Shown in pieces: positions 8,349-17,218 of a stretch of 64,000 nt of DNA. The translations under genes were made by a program, and so were the position numbers. The notes under the pieces were generated by a model, which did no database searches, was not told where the DNA came from, and worked only from the letters and a program-made list of their open reading frames with translations. Origin of the DNA: Bacteriovoracia bacterium (GTDB lineage: Bacteria > Bdellovibrionota > Bacteriovoracia > Bacteriovoracales > Bacteriovoracaceae); NCBI GenBank assembly GCA_030431635.1, contig JAUIIL010000001.1, forward strand, positions 310,001-374,000, read 5' to 3'. Each line of letters starts with the position of its first letter. Position 1 is the first letter of the stretch.

Positions 8349-8963
8349 TCAGATAATGCTAGGATTTAATTCAGTTTGTTGCTCTAAATAGAATAAAAGT
8401 TTATCGAGTCTATCGTTGATGGAGTTCATTTCCAATAAAACTTGTTTCTTATAGGCTTCCTGAATAAGAAAATGACACCCGTAGTTAATTAATTGTGACT
8501 TATTAGTTATGCGGTCGATGAAGTGAGTTTCTTCCTGGTGGGATTGAGAATTTCTCTCAAACCACTTCTTGAGTTCAATCTTCACTCGGTTAACCCGGAA
8601 AAGGTTAATGCTATCAACACGGTTACTCTCAGTGGTTAAGATACAATTATATTTTTGGTAAGGTATGCTCTGGAGGCGCTGGTGGAGCGTCACTTTTTCA
8701 GTGGCGTGGACCATAATAAGTTTAGATCCATCCATATTTTCCTGAATGACAATGGGCTTTCCAATAGTGCATGTAACACCTTCAAAGTCTTCTCTATCGG
8801 CTAAAAAACTAGGGCAAAGTCCCAAAGGCATGTCATTTCTCAAACAATCTTCCAGCATTGTTAAATAGCGCTTTTCAAAAATATTTAATGGAATAGTCGT
8901 TTTGGGCATGAAAACAGTTTCAGGCAATGGGAAAAGAGCTGTTAAGTATGGAAGCTGAGTCAT
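8349..8963 (-). CDS. Lon N-terminal (substrate-binding) domain protein
   Basis: 204 residues. The opening LTALFPLPETVFMPKTTIPLNIFEKRYLTMLEDCL is the classic start of the Lon protease N-terminal domain (PUA-like LON superfamily), and GVTCTIGKPIV...KLIMVHATEKVTL fits its beta barrel. The ATPase and protease domains of Lon are absent, so this is one of the stand-alone LON-domain proteins, probably a substrate- or protein-binding factor in the cytoplasm. The C-terminal half is helical. There is no Shine-Dalgarno; TAGAAT lies 6 nt before ATG, so the transcript is probably leaderless. Confidence 0.85.
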   Translation of the reverse strand: MTQLPYLTALFPLPETVFMPKTTIPLNIFEKRYLTMLEDCLRNDMPLGLCPSFLADREDFEGVTCTIGKPIVIQENMDGSKLIMVHATEKVTLHQRLQSIPYQKYNCILTTESNRVDSINLFRVNRVKIELKKWFERNSQSHQEETHFIDRITNKSQLINYGCHFLIQEAYKKQVLLEMNSINDRLDKLLFYLEQQTELNPSII

Positions 8964-8969
8964 AGTGAA

Positions 8970-8998
8970 ATTCTAGCAAGCTAATCAGGTATTGAAAA
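8970..8998 (-). promoter_or_regulatory. Leaderless-type promoter of the LON-domain gene
   Basis: On the minus strand: -35 TTTTCA (8998-8993), a 17-nt spacer, -10 TAGAAT (8975-8970), then 6 nt to the ATG at 8963. Transcription should begin at or beside the start codon. The same -35 hexamer with the same spacing precedes the odhA promoter. Confidence 0.55.
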
Positions 8999-9054
8999 GT
9001 GAATGTCTTTTGCAAAGCAAAACAAAAAAAAATCCCAGCAATTTCTCCTACTTG

Positions 9055-9083
9055 TTTTCAGTACTTAGAGATGAAGTTATAAT
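9055..9083 (+). promoter_or_regulatory. Promoter of the 2-oxoglutarate dehydrogenase operon
   Basis: TTTTCA at 9055-9060, a 17-nt spacer and a perfect TATAAT at 9078-9083. The predicted start is about 30 nt before the odhA ATG at 9120, leaving a short leader with only a weak CGGA as ribosome binding site. Confidence 0.6.
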
Positions 9084-9119
9084 AGGTGTAAAGTTAATCA
9101 ATAAAAATCGGATTTCTTT

Positions 9120-11879
9120 ATGAGCTTACCGGCTGACTTTTCTTATATGACTTCTTCAGACAATGCTTTTATCGACGCTCTTTACGAAGATTACAAAAAA
9201 AATCCAGAATCAGTGGATGAGAGTTGGAGGAAATTTTTTGAAGGTTTTGAATTTGCTATTGGCAAAGGACTTGATTTTGATTCTGAATCTCAAGAGAAAA
9301 ATACGTCTTCATCGCTAGACTCAGAAACAATGGATAAAGAATTTAAAGTTTATCGGGTCATTCAATCCTACCGTGCGAGAGGACACCTCATTTCTGATAC
9401 AAACCCAGTGAGGCCGAGAAGAAATAGAGATGCAAGACTGAACCTAACAGATTACGGATTGTCAGACTCTGATCTTGAAAGAAATTTCATTTGTGGAGAG
9501 TATTTAGGTCTTGGTAAAACTTCACTGAGAAATATTCTTAAACATATGCATGAGATGTATTGCCGCAATCTTGGTGTCGAGTACATGCATATCGCAAATA
9601 CAGATATTAGAAGATGGTTTAGAGAAAAGTTCGAATCAGAAGCAGCGAAACTTAATTTTCCACTAGATAAAAAGAAAAGAATTTTTAGAAAACTCAATGA
9701 AGCTGTTGTTTTTGAAAGTTTTCTTAGCAAAAAATATGTTGGTCAAAAGCGCTTCTCTCTTGAAGGTGGGGAAAACACAATTCCTGCATTAGATGCTATT
9801 ATCAATAAAGGAGCTGAGCTTGGTGTCGAAGAGTTTATTATTGGGATGGCCCATCGAGGAAGACTGAATGTTTTGGCCAATACAATGGGAAAAACCTATG
9901 AGTATATATTTAATGAATTTGAAGGACAAGCAGACCCTGATCTCTCTCTTGGAGATGGAGATGTCAAATACCACCTTGGCTTTAGTTCAAAAGTCCAAGC
10001 GATAAATGGAAAAGATGTTTATTTAAAGTTAATGCCTAACCCTTCTCACCTTGAAGTGGTTGGCTCTGTAGTCCAAGGCTACGCCAGAGCGCAAGCAGAT
10101 CAACTCTATCACCGAGATAGAAAAAAAGTTTGTCCTATCCAAATTCATGGTGATGCAGCGATTGCCGGACAAGGTATTGCTTATGAGCTTGCTCAGATGA
10201 GTGGTCTTGAGGCCTATGCTACTGGGGGGACTATTCATTTTATAATCAATAACCAAATAGGATTCACTACAAATTTTACGGAATCCAGAACATCAAATTA
10301 TTGTACGGGTGTAGGAAGAGTTTCTGGTAGTCCTATTATTCACGTTAATGGTGATGATGCCGAAGCAGTGACTTATGCCGTAGAGCTTGCAACTGAGTTT
10401 CGTCATAAGTTTGGAGTTGATGTTTATGTTGATATGGTTTGCTATCGTAGACATGGTCATAATGAGGGTGATGAGCCCATGTATACTCAGCCTAAACTTT
10501 ACGAACTCATTAAAAAACACAATAACCCAAGAGAAGTTTATAAAAATAAATTACTGGCCAGTAATGAAATAGATAATGACTTTGTCGCGAGCATGGAAAA
10601 TGAGTTTAAAACTCTCCTGCAACAACGCCTCGATATGGTGAAACAAAAGCCACTACCTTACCAGTATCAAAAAGCTGATGAGGACTGGGTTAATATGCCT
10701 AAGGCCAGTGACTCTGACTTTGATTCTTCACCAATGACAGCGGTGAAAAAGAGTGCACTGGATAAAGTTATTAAATGCCTCACAAGTGTTCCAAGTGATT
10801 TTAAAATTATTAAGAAAGCTGAAAAAATGATGGCCGATAGACTCAGTAAGTATAAAGAAGATCAACTTGATTGGGCCTTAGGAGAACTACTGGCCTATGG
10901 GACTCTTCTTCTTGAAAAAAAATATGTTCGAATGTCTGGACAAGATGTTATCAGAGGAACTTTCTCTCACCGTCATGCAGCTGTCTTTAATTCAGAAGAA
11001 GACTGGGATAAGTATATTAACCTAAGATATTTAGATGAAAAGCAAGGGAAGTTCTCTATATATAACTCCTTACTTTCTGAATTTGCGGTGCTTGGGTTTG
11101 AGTATGGATATTCTCTTGGAGATCCGAATGGGATTAATATTTGGGAAGCTCAGTTTGGAGATTTTGCTAATGGGGCCCAGACTATTTTCGATCAATTTAT
11201 CTCTTCTTCTGAATCCAAGTGGCAACGAATGAGTGGACTTGTTGTTTTACTTCCTCATGGATATGAAGGGCAAGGACCTGAGCACTCAAACGCAAGACCA
11301 GAGAGGGCACTACAGCTAGCAGCTGAAAATAATATGATAGTGGGAAATTTTACTACTCCAGCGAACATGTTTCATGCACTAAGACGTCAAGTCACCTGGA
11401 AGTTTAGAAAGCCATTGATTGTTTTTACTCCTAAGTCGCTCTTGAGACATCCTTTATGTGTGAGTAAAGTCGACGATCTCGTGACAGGAGGTTTTCAAGA
11501 AATTATGGATGATGACTACGTTAAGGGCAGTGAAGTTAAAAGAGTTCTCTTTTGCACAGGGAAGATTTATTATGACCTTCTAGAAAAACAGCAAAAAGAT
11601 AAGAGAAAAGATGTCGCCATCGTAAGACTCGAGCAACTTTATCCTCTTAGTATGGGACAACTTAATAGTATTTTTGAAAAATATCAAAAAGCAGAGTTTT
11701 ATTGGGTCCAAGAAGAACCGAAAAACATGGGGTATTGGACTTATCTTTTAAGATACAAAGAATTTTCTCAGTTCTCTCTCATTAGTCGTAAATCTTCGGC
11801 CTCTCCGGCCACAGGTTATGCGAAAGTGCATGGGAAAGAGCAGAGTATGATCGTTAACAAAGCATTTAGTGTGAAATAA
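9120..11879 (+). CDS. sucA: 2-oxoglutarate dehydrogenase E1 component
   Basis: 919 residues, normal length for the homodimeric thiamine-diphosphate E1 that decarboxylates 2-oxoglutarate in the TCA cycle. It starts with the E1o-type N-terminal segment (NAFIDALYEDYKKNPESVDESW...). Visible motifs are MAHRGRLNVLANT, the ThDP/Mg site HGDAAIAGQG (around 342), INNQIGFTT, CYRRHGHNEGDEP, then FSHRHAAV, GDFANGAQTIFDQFISS and LLPHGYEGQGPEHSNARPERALQL of the pyrimidine-binding half. First gene of an operon with E2 and E3, nine bases before the E2 start. odhA is an equivalent symbol. Confidence 0.97.
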   Translation: MSLPADFSYMTSSDNAFIDALYEDYKKNPESVDESWRKFFEGFEFAIGKGLDFDSESQEKNTSSSLDSETMDKEFKVYRVIQSYRARGHLISDTNPVRPRRNRDARLNLTDYGLSDSDLERNFICGEYLGLGKTSLRNILKHMHEMYCRNLGVEYMHIANTDIRRWFREKFESEAAKLNFPLDKKKRIFRKLNEAVVFESFLSKKYVGQKRFSLEGGENTIPALDAIINKGAELGVEEFIIGMAHRGRLNVLANTMGKTYEYIFNEFEGQADPDLSLGDGDVKYHLGFSSKVQAINGKDVYLKLMPNPSHLEVVGSVVQGYARAQADQLYHRDRKKVCPIQIHGDAAIAGQGIAYELAQMSGLEAYATGGTIHFIINNQIGFTTNFTESRTSNYCTGVGRVSGSPIIHVNGDDAEAVTYAVELATEFRHKFGVDVYVDMVCYRRHGHNEGDEPMYTQPKLYELIKKHNNPREVYKNKLLASNEIDNDFVASMENEFKTLLQQRLDMVKQKPLPYQYQKADEDWVNMPKASDSDFDSSPMTAVKKSALDKVIKCLTSVPSDFKIIKKAEKMMADRLSKYKEDQLDWALGELLAYGTLLLEKKYVRMSGQDVIRGTFSHRHAAVFNSEEDWDKYINLRYLDEKQGKFSIYNSLLSEFAVLGFEYGYSLGDPNGINIWEAQFGDFANGAQTIFDQFISSSESKWQRMSGLVVLLPHGYEGQGPEHSNARPERALQLAAENNMIVGNFTTPANMFHALRRQVTWKFRKPLIVFTPKSLLRHPLCVSKVDDLVTGGFQEIMDDDYVKGSEVKRVLFCTGKIYYDLLEKQQKDKRKDVAIVRLEQLYPLSMGQLNSIFEKYQKAEFYWVQEEPKNMGYWTYLLRYKEFSQFSLISRKSSASPATGYAKVHGKEQSMIVNKAFSVK

Positions 11880-11888
11880 GGATGAAAA

Positions 11889-13433
11889 ATGGCAACTAAG
11901 GTAACAATTCCAAGCGTAGGTGAATCGGTAGCAGAGGTGACAATCGCATCATGGCTTAAAAATGATGGAGATTATGTAGAAATGGATGAGGCCATCGCTG
12001 AAGTCGAATCAGATAAGGCCACCGTCGATTTAAACGCAGAAGTTGCAGGCGTTCTTAAAAGAATTGCAAAAGAAGGCGAAACGGTTCAAGTAGGAGCTGT
12101 TGTTGCTGAAATCGACGAGAGCGCAGGCTCAGGCAAGCAAAAAGCTTCTTCTCCAGAGAAAAAAGAAGCTGCTCCAGCTCAAGAGGTGCAAGCAGCAAAA
12201 GAAACAGGTAAGGTTGTTGAAATTATCGTTCCTACTGTTGGTGAATCAATAACTGAAGTGACCTTTGCTTCTTTTATGAAGCAAAGTGGAGACTATGTTG
12301 AACTTGATGAAGCTATCGCTGAAGTTGAGACAGATAAGGCCACAGTTGATCTCAATGCTGAAGTTGCAGGGATTCTAACTTGGTATGTGAAGGAAGGCGA
12401 TAGTGCTCAAATTGGGCAAAAGGTTGCTGAGATTAAAGAGATGAGTGGAGGTTCACCGAGAAAGGAAACTTCTGCTAGTACAGCAAGTTCTACAACTCAA
12501 GAATCTCAAATCTCTTCAGAGGGAAATAAAAACTACGCTTCCCCAGCAGCGAGAAAAATACTAAGTGAGAAGGGAATTGATGCAAGTTTTCAAGGCAGTG
12601 GGAAAGATGGAAGAATTACAAAAGCTGATGCACTGGCCGCTCAAGCTCCACAACCACAAAAAGCAAGTGAACCAAAAGCACAGACAAAAACATCAATAGA
12701 GCAAACAAGCTCAGCTAAGATTTTTGGTGGTTCAAGAGAAACTGAGCGCAAAAAAATGTCTGGACTGAGAAAGACAATCGCTAAAAGACTTGTTGCTGCT
12801 AAAAACACAACGGCCATGCTCACGACTTTTAATGAAATTGATATGAAGCCTTGTATGGATTTAAGAAATAAATATAAAGAGGCCTTCAAAGAAAAACATG
12901 GAATTGGGCTTGGCTTTATGTCTTTATTTACAAAGGCCGCATGCCAAGCGGCCAAAGACTTACCAGCAGTGAACGCGATGATTGATGGAGAGGAAGTTAT
13001 TTATCACGACTACGTCGATGTTGGTGTGGCCGTTTCAACACCTAAAGGATTAATGGTTCCAGTTGTGAGAAATGCTGAAATGCTCTCCCTGGCCGATATT
13101 GAAAAAGAAATTAAAAGGCTTGCTCTTAAGGCCCGTGATGGAAAAATCACAGTTGATGATATGAGTGGTGGAACTTTTACAATTACCAATGGAGGAGTTT
13201 TTGGCTCAATGATGTCAACGCCAATACTTAATGCTCCTCAATCTGCGATTTTGGGAATGCACAATATTGTCGAAAGAGCGTGGGTGGTTGATGGAAAAAT
13301 TGAAATAAGACCAATTATGTATGTGGCCCTTTCTTATGATCATAGAATTGTTGACGGGAGAGAGTCTGTGACTTTTCTTAAAACAATTAAAGAGATGATA
13401 GAAGACCCTGCCAGATTATTACTAGATGTTTAA
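11889..13433 (+). CDS. sucB: Dihydrolipoyl succinyltransferase (E2) with two lipoyl domains
   Basis: 514 residues. It transfers succinyl groups from E1 to CoA and forms the core of the 2-oxoglutarate dehydrogenase complex. Two lipoyl domains are visible, with lipoylated lysines at K43 (ESDKATVDL) and K150 (ETDKATVDL), separated by Ala/Pro/Lys linkers. The peripheral-subunit-binding domain spans about 215-250 ([16 protein letters not shown]...GRITKADAL), and the catalytic domain ends with [11 protein letters not shown] (His484, Asp488). Enterobacterial SucB has one lipoyl domain, so the second is unusual; the neighbouring E1 is clearly of the oxoglutarate type, which fixes the substrate. AAGGA precedes the ATG. 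Confidence 0.94.
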   Translation: MATKVTIPSVGESVAEVTIASWLKNDGDYVEMDEAIAEVESDKATVDLNAEVAGVLKRIAKEGETVQVGAVVAEIDESAGSGKQKASSPEKKEAAPAQEVQAAKETGKVVEIIVPTVGESITEVTFASFMKQSGDYVELDEAIAEVETDKATVDLNAEVAGILTWYVKEGDSAQIGQKVAEIKEMSGGSPRKETSASTASSTTQESQISSEGNKNYASPAARKILSEKGIDASFQGSGKDGRITKADALAAQAPQPQKASEPKAQTKTSIEQTSSAKIFGGSRETERKKMSGLRKTIAKRLVAAKNTTAMLTTFNEIDMKPCMDLRNKYKEAFKEKHGIGLGFMSLFTKAACQAAKDLPAVNAMIDGEEVIYHDYVDVGVAVSTPKGLMVPVVRNAEMLSLADIEKEIKRLALKARDGKITVDDMSGGTFTITNGGVFGSMMSTPILNAPQSAILGMHNIVERAWVVDGKIEIRPIMYVALSYDHRIVDGRESVTFLKTIKEMIEDPARLLLDV

Positions 13434-13447
13434 AAAAGGAAATAAAA

Positions 13448-14845
13448 ATGGAATTTGACGTTATTGTAGTGGGGAGTGGCCCAGGTGGTTATGTTTGTGC
13501 CATTAGATGTGCTCAGCTAGGAATGAAAACAGCACTAGTTGAAAAATATAGCACTCTTGGTGGAACTTGTCTTAACGTCGGATGTATTCCTTCAAAAGCG
13601 TGGCTTGATTCTAGTGAGCGCTATTTTGAAACTGTTCACTCTCATGCTGATCACGGTATTGAGATCAAAGATGTCAAACTCGACATTAAAAAAATGGGAG
13701 AGCGTGTTCAAAAAGTTGTTACTGATACAACTAAGGGAATTGAATTCTTAATGAAGAAAAATAAAGTCAGTGTCTTCCAAGGAGTTGGAAGCTTTAAAGA
13801 TAAAAACACTATTTTAGTGAAAGGGAAAAAAGAAGAAGAAATTAAAGGAAAGAACATTATTATTGCCACCGGTTCTAAACCCTCTAGTCTTCCAGGAATT
13901 GAAATTGATAAGAAAAGAGTTATCACTTCAACTGAAGCTCTTAAACTAGATAAACTCCCAAAACACATGATTGTGATTGGAGGAGGGGTTATTGGACTTG
14001 AGCTTGGAAGTGTGTTTTGTCGACTCGGTTCAAAGGTAAGTGTTGTTGAGTTTGCTGATTCTATTATTGGAATGATGGATAAGGATTTAGGCAAAGAGCT
14101 ACAAAAAGCGCTTAAAAAAGAGGGAATGGACTTTTATCTCTCTCATGGAGTGAAGTCTGTTGAGGCTAAAGGAGCAAAAGTTATTGTTAAGGCCGATGCC
14201 CGTCAAAATAATAAAGAACTTATTTTAGAAGGAGATTATTGTCTTGTGGCCGTAGGGCGTAAGCCTTTTACCGAAGGACTAGGACTAGAGAAGGTTGGGA
14301 TAGAGCTTGATGAAAGAGGACGTATTCCCACAGATGATCACTTAAAAACAAAAGTTGATAATATATACGCCATAGGTGATGTAACGAAAGGGGTGATGCT
14401 TGCCCATAAAGCTGAAGAAGAAGGTGTGTTCGTCGCAGAAATGTTAGCTGGCCAAAAACCTCACATCAATTACAACCTTGTTCCTGGAGTTGTTTACACT
14501 TGGCCAGAAGTTGCGAGTGTTGGAGCAACGGAAGAAGAATTAAAAGCAGAGGGAGTTCCCTATAAAAAAGGAGCTTTTCCAACGAAGGCCAGCGGACGAG
14601 CTAGGGCCTCTAATGAGTCAGCAGGACTTATTAAAGTGTTGGCCCATAAAGAAACTGATGAAATCCTTGGTGTTCATATGATAGGCCCTCGTTGTGCTGA
14701 TATGATAGCTGAAGCTGTTCTGGCGATGGAATTTAGGGCCAGTGCTGAAGATGTGGCCAGAACTTGTCACGCTCACCCAACTTATACTGAGTCATTTAAA
14801 GAAGCTGCTCTGGCCGCAACTGAGAATAGAGCTCTGCATATTTAA
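13448..14845 (+). CDS. lpdA: Dihydrolipoyl dehydrogenase (E3)
   Basis: 465 residues. This FAD flavoprotein reoxidises the dihydrolipoyl groups of E2 and passes electrons to NAD+. Seen: the FAD Rossmann motif VVGSGPGGYVCAIR (7-20), the redox disulfide GGTCLNVGCIPSK (C41/C46), the NAD-binding IGGGVIGLELGSVF, the FAD motif YAIGDV and the C-terminal active-site HAHPTYTE with its His-Glu pair near 442. AAGGA lies seven bases before the ATG, 15 bases after sucB. Last gene of the operon; it probably also serves any other lipoyl complexes in the cell. Confidence 0.97.
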   Translation: MEFDVIVVGSGPGGYVCAIRCAQLGMKTALVEKYSTLGGTCLNVGCIPSKAWLDSSERYFETVHSHADHGIEIKDVKLDIKKMGERVQKVVTDTTKGIEFLMKKNKVSVFQGVGSFKDKNTILVKGKKEEEIKGKNIIIATGSKPSSLPGIEIDKKRVITSTEALKLDKLPKHMIVIGGGVIGLELGSVFCRLGSKVSVVEFADSIIGMMDKDLGKELQKALKKEGMDFYLSHGVKSVEAKGAKVIVKADARQNNKELILEGDYCLVAVGRKPFTEGLGLEKVGIELDERGRIPTDDHLKTKVDNIYAIGDVTKGVMLAHKAEEEGVFVAEMLAGQKPHINYNLVPGVVYTWPEVASVGATEEELKAEGVPYKKGAFPTKASGRARASNESAGLIKVLAHKETDEILGVHMIGPRCADMIAEAVLAMEFRASAEDVARTCHAHPTYTESFKEAALAATENRALHI

Positions 14846-14880
14846 TATGCCGCTCGAATTAGAGAATAATTAAAATAGTA

Positions 14881-14911
14881 GGGTCATCTTTTACAGATGG
14901 CTCTTTTTTTT
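14881..14911 (+). terminator. Rho-independent terminator of the suc operon
   Basis: GGGTCATC (14881-14888), loop TTTTACA, GATGGCTC (14896-14903) pairing with two G-U wobbles, then eight T. It lies 36 nt after the lpdA stop. Confidence 0.8.
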
Positions 14912-14986
14912 AATCAATTTCTTATCTATAGAATTTCCCAAATATCTAAATCTTAGACTTCACAGGAAACTAGAGTCAAATATCTT

Positions 14987-15664
14987 CTAATTGAACAGAT
15001 TAATAGAAGTACTCACGTTCTCATCAAATTCAAAAGCATCTATCGTTTTCGGAAAAGCAGAATGAATAGCGTCTATTAAATGGTTTGTAATTCCAAGCTT
15101 ATCCTCAGAAGTTAGTTCTTTATTTAAGTCAATTTTATCAAGATGTGGAACTCTAAAAATGACGGCAGCCATCCTAAAGTTTGTACCAGCCAGAACATTA
15201 TTTCCATCTTTCCTAATTTGTAACATTCTTTCAAATTCGACATTGTAATTAGACCCTTTTGAAATATAAAGTCTTACATCCTTATCTAAAAGGTTGAAAT
15301 CGGCGATAATAATAGGGTGTTCTGTGCCATGCTCTGAAATTGTCTTTCGAGTAATTGACTTAGGCATTGTCTTGTAAATTGCTTCTCTTGCATTAACCAT
15401 TATAGACTTAATATCTTCATATACAGGATAGCTAGAAAGTTTATTATCAATTAGGCTGTGTTTTTTATGAAAAAGTAGCTTATGAGCAACTTCTTCTTCT
15501 GATTCATCAGCGTAAATATCGGCCAGAGATGTGGAGTAAATCTCTTTCCAAGAGTCAGTCTCCTGCAAATCAATTGTAAGTAAAATGGGGTGAGTGTCAT
15601 TATCATAGTTTGCGAGAGCTGATAAACTCCCTAATACAACTAATATTGTTAACAATATTCTCAT
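14987..15664 (-). CDS. Exported protein, unknown function
   Basis: 225 residues. The start is well supported by GAGGAG six bases before the ATG, and the N-terminus MRILLTILVVLGSLSALAN is a signal peptide with an ALA-N cleavage site. The mature part is acidic, mixed alpha/beta, with no cysteine that I can see. No family recognised. It is followed by no obvious terminator of its own; the suc terminator lies beyond its 3' end on the other strand. Confidence 0.7.
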   Translation of the reverse strand: MRILLTILVVLGSLSALANYDNDTHPILLTIDLQETDSWKEIYSTSLADIYADESEEEVAHKLLFHKKHSLIDNKLSSYPVYEDIKSIMVNAREAIYKTMPKSITRKTISEHGTEHPIIIADFNLLDKDVRLYISKGSNYNVEFERMLQIRKDGNNVLAGTNFRMAAVIFRVPHLDKIDLNKELTSEDKLGITNHLIDAIHSAFPKTIDAFEFDENVSTSINLFN

Positions 15665-15727
15665 TTCTATCTCCTCGTGATTGCACTCATTAGTAATGAT
15701 TTTTATAAATCTAATGCACGCATTGTC

Positions 15728-15862
15728 TCAGGTTTTAAAATCTCGCGCTAGATACCTTGAAAGCTCTATAACTGCTGTACATTCCTTAAACAGTTCATCA
15801 TGTAATTTTAGTAAGTTAAGGCTTACGTCGGATGATAATCTCAAAAACTTCTTCAAACTCAT
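15728..15862 (-). CDS. Possible 44-residue peptide, unknown
   Basis: A minus-strand frame from ATG 15862 to TGA 15728 encodes MSLKKFLRLSSD...ELSRYLARDFKT, with an amphipathic helical composition that looks more coding-like than the plus-strand frame over the same bases. There is no Shine-Dalgarno and a stop codon sits just upstream in frame. It may be a genuine small gene or a remnant in an otherwise gene-poor 380-bp stretch. Confidence 0.25.
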   Translation of the reverse strand: MSLKKFLRLSSDVSLNLLKLHDELFKECTAVIELSRYLARDFKT

Positions 15863-15878
15863 GGTTTAACCGGGTTCG

Positions 15879-15904
15879 GATGCACTCTACAGGCATAGTG
15901 CATC
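15879..15904. repeat. Inverted repeat, 8-bp arms
   Basis: GATGCACT (15879-15886) and AGTGCATC (15897-15904) are perfect inverted repeats with a 10-nt loop. No T run follows on either strand, so it is not an obvious terminator; it could be an operator or an RNA hairpin. Confidence 0.5.
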
Positions 15905-15956
15905 TCGGCTTAAAGCTCTCTAAATGTAAGATTTAGCAAGAGATAGTTTAGGAAAG

Positions 15957-15973
15957 AGTGTAATTTTTACACT
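15957..15973. repeat. Inverted repeat upstream of the gene at 16045
   Basis: AGTGTAA (15957-15963), TTT, TTACACT (15967-15973): a perfect 7-bp dyad about 70 nt before the start codon, in a position suited to a regulator binding site. Confidence 0.4.
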
Positions 15974-16044
15974 ACGTAAGATACCAATTTAAAAGGGCTT
16001 TTCTTTTACTCTATACTTTCTTCACATCTTAACTGGGAGAGAGT

Positions 16045-16572
16045 ATGAGATTGAGTTTAGTTTTTGTCGGATTATTTTTTGTCGTACAGGCGTTCGCTGG
16101 TCCAAAAGATTTAAAATTAGAAGGAAGTGATAAGGTTTATATCGCTCTTGAGAGTGTAGAGAAAGGCCTTCTTTCAGATTGGTTTGGAAAACCAGAAGTT
16201 CTTCTGATTGTTTCAGTGGCCGCAAAAAACAATGAGAGTATAAGAACAAGGGCCTTCGGTAAGACAAAGTCTCACCGTCTTAAGAAGAACTTTAACCAGA
16301 TAGGAGATTCTTTTTTTCTGAGTGGAAGACAACTTCAAGGCATCATCGATTCAATGCCTTATAATGAAGAAGGTTATGAAATTGTTATAAGACTTTTTGA
16401 AAAAGACTTTCTCAAAATTCAAAATACTGGTCTTGAGTGGAGAGTCGATGTTCAAAACCTGTATGGCATTGATAAAGAAGTTCTCATAACAGAGAAGAGG
16501 GATCTTTCTTGCTTTGAAGGGCCAACGAATCTTAAGGCCAAAGTTTCTTTAAAAATGAATAGTGCTAGCTAA
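16045..16572 (+). CDS. Exported protein, unknown function
   Basis: 175 residues beginning with a signal peptide (MRLSLVFVGLFFVVQAFAGP) and preceded by GGGAGAGAG. The mature part of about 155 residues is basic, beta-rich, with one Cys near the end (DLSCFEGPTNLKAKVSLKM). No family recognised. Its last 8 bases overlap the convergent receiver-like gene. Confidence 0.7.
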   Translation: MRLSLVFVGLFFVVQAFAGPKDLKLEGSDKVYIALESVEKGLLSDWFGKPEVLLIVSVAAKNNESIRTRAFGKTKSHRLKKNFNQIGDSFFLSGRQLQGIIDSMPYNEEGYEIVIRLFEKDFLKIQNTGLEWRVDVQNLYGIDKEVLITEKRDLSCFEGPTNLKAKVSLKMNSAS

Positions 16573-17218
16573 GCTTAACTAGTTGAAGTGTTTTTAGTTT
16601 TTCAAGATCGCTATCCTGAGGCACAAACTTAAGAGTTTGTGTCTCTTCGATAACTTCTACCTCAAATATCTTGCCATTTAAGACGACGTTACCTGAAAGC
16701 CCATCAATATTGTAGTCGAGGCAGAGAGTTAATTTTTGGTTATTCTCTCTAAAGCTTCTGGTTGAAAGTGTAAGATGATCATCTTCAATCTCTAGCACAT
16801 TTAGATCTAAGTTTATTTCTTGAAATTGAGCATTAATGAAGTTAGCGTTCATGAAAAGATTATCAATATCGCCTTGAAGGACTGCTTCACTGGTAATATC
16901 TAAAAGTTCAAGATGAAGATTGTCTTCTTTTTCATTCATCTCATTAATGATTTCATTAATATCTTTAAATTCAGGCACTGAATGATTAACTTCTTGAGAA
17001 AAAGCAGCAAGTCCTGTTCTTTCCTTGTCAACTCCGAGATAAACAACATCAAACTCACTACTTTGTAAGTGTTCCTTAGCTGCAGAAATGCTTGTTGCGA
17101 GAATAATATTCTCAGCGCCATTTTTTCTTAGGTAGGTATTTACTTTGTTGAGTTTCCCTCTATCAAGGTCTACAATAAGAGTTCTAATTTCCTCTAATTC
17201 GTTTGCTATAGCACTCAA
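16565..17218 (-). CDS. Receiver-like protein with unknown C-terminal domain
   Basis: 217 residues. Residues 10-60 (TLIVDLDRGKLNKVNTYLRK... then FDVVYLGVDKE) follow a CheY-type beta-alpha pattern, but the usual phosphoacceptor Asp is Gly and the fold breaks off early, so phosphorylation is unlikely. The last 90 residues (LEIEDDHLTLSTRSF...NGKIFEVEVIEE...LKFV) look like a small beta barrel that could be PilZ-like; I cannot see the PilZ RxxxR motif. The start overlaps the stop of the intact response regulator by 4 bases, so the two are translated together, and both follow the membrane gene at 17631. Confidence 0.6.
   Translation of the reverse strand: MSAIANELEEIRTLIVDLDRGKLNKVNTYLRKNGAENIILATSISAAKEHLQSSEFDVVYLGVDKERTGLAAFSQEVNHSVPEFKDINEIINEMNEKEDNLHLELLDITSEAVLQGDIDNLFMNANFINAQFQEINLDLNVLEIEDDHLTLSTRSFRENNQKLTLCLDYNIDGLSGNVVLNGKIFEVEVIEETQTLKFVPQDSDLEKLKTLQLVKLS

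Larger units (their letters stand above)
15665..16044. other. 380-bp stretch without a firm gene
   Basis: Apart from the possible 44-residue frame at 15728-15862, this stretch holds two short dyads (15879-15904 and 15957-15973), and near its right end the GGGAGAGAG binding site of the gene at 16045. It contains no tRNA cloverleaf, although GGGTTCGGAT at 15872-15881 resembles a T-arm in isolation. Confidence 0.5.

Noticed and set aside
13708-14094. 128-codon antisense frame inside lpdA
   Set aside because: Shadow of lpdA; its composition mirrors the opposite strand and there is no start signal.
15871-15904. tRNA-like fragment (GGGTTCGGAT resembling a T-arm)
   Set aside because: No acceptor, D or anticodon arms can be folded around it; only an isolated 8-bp hairpin is present.
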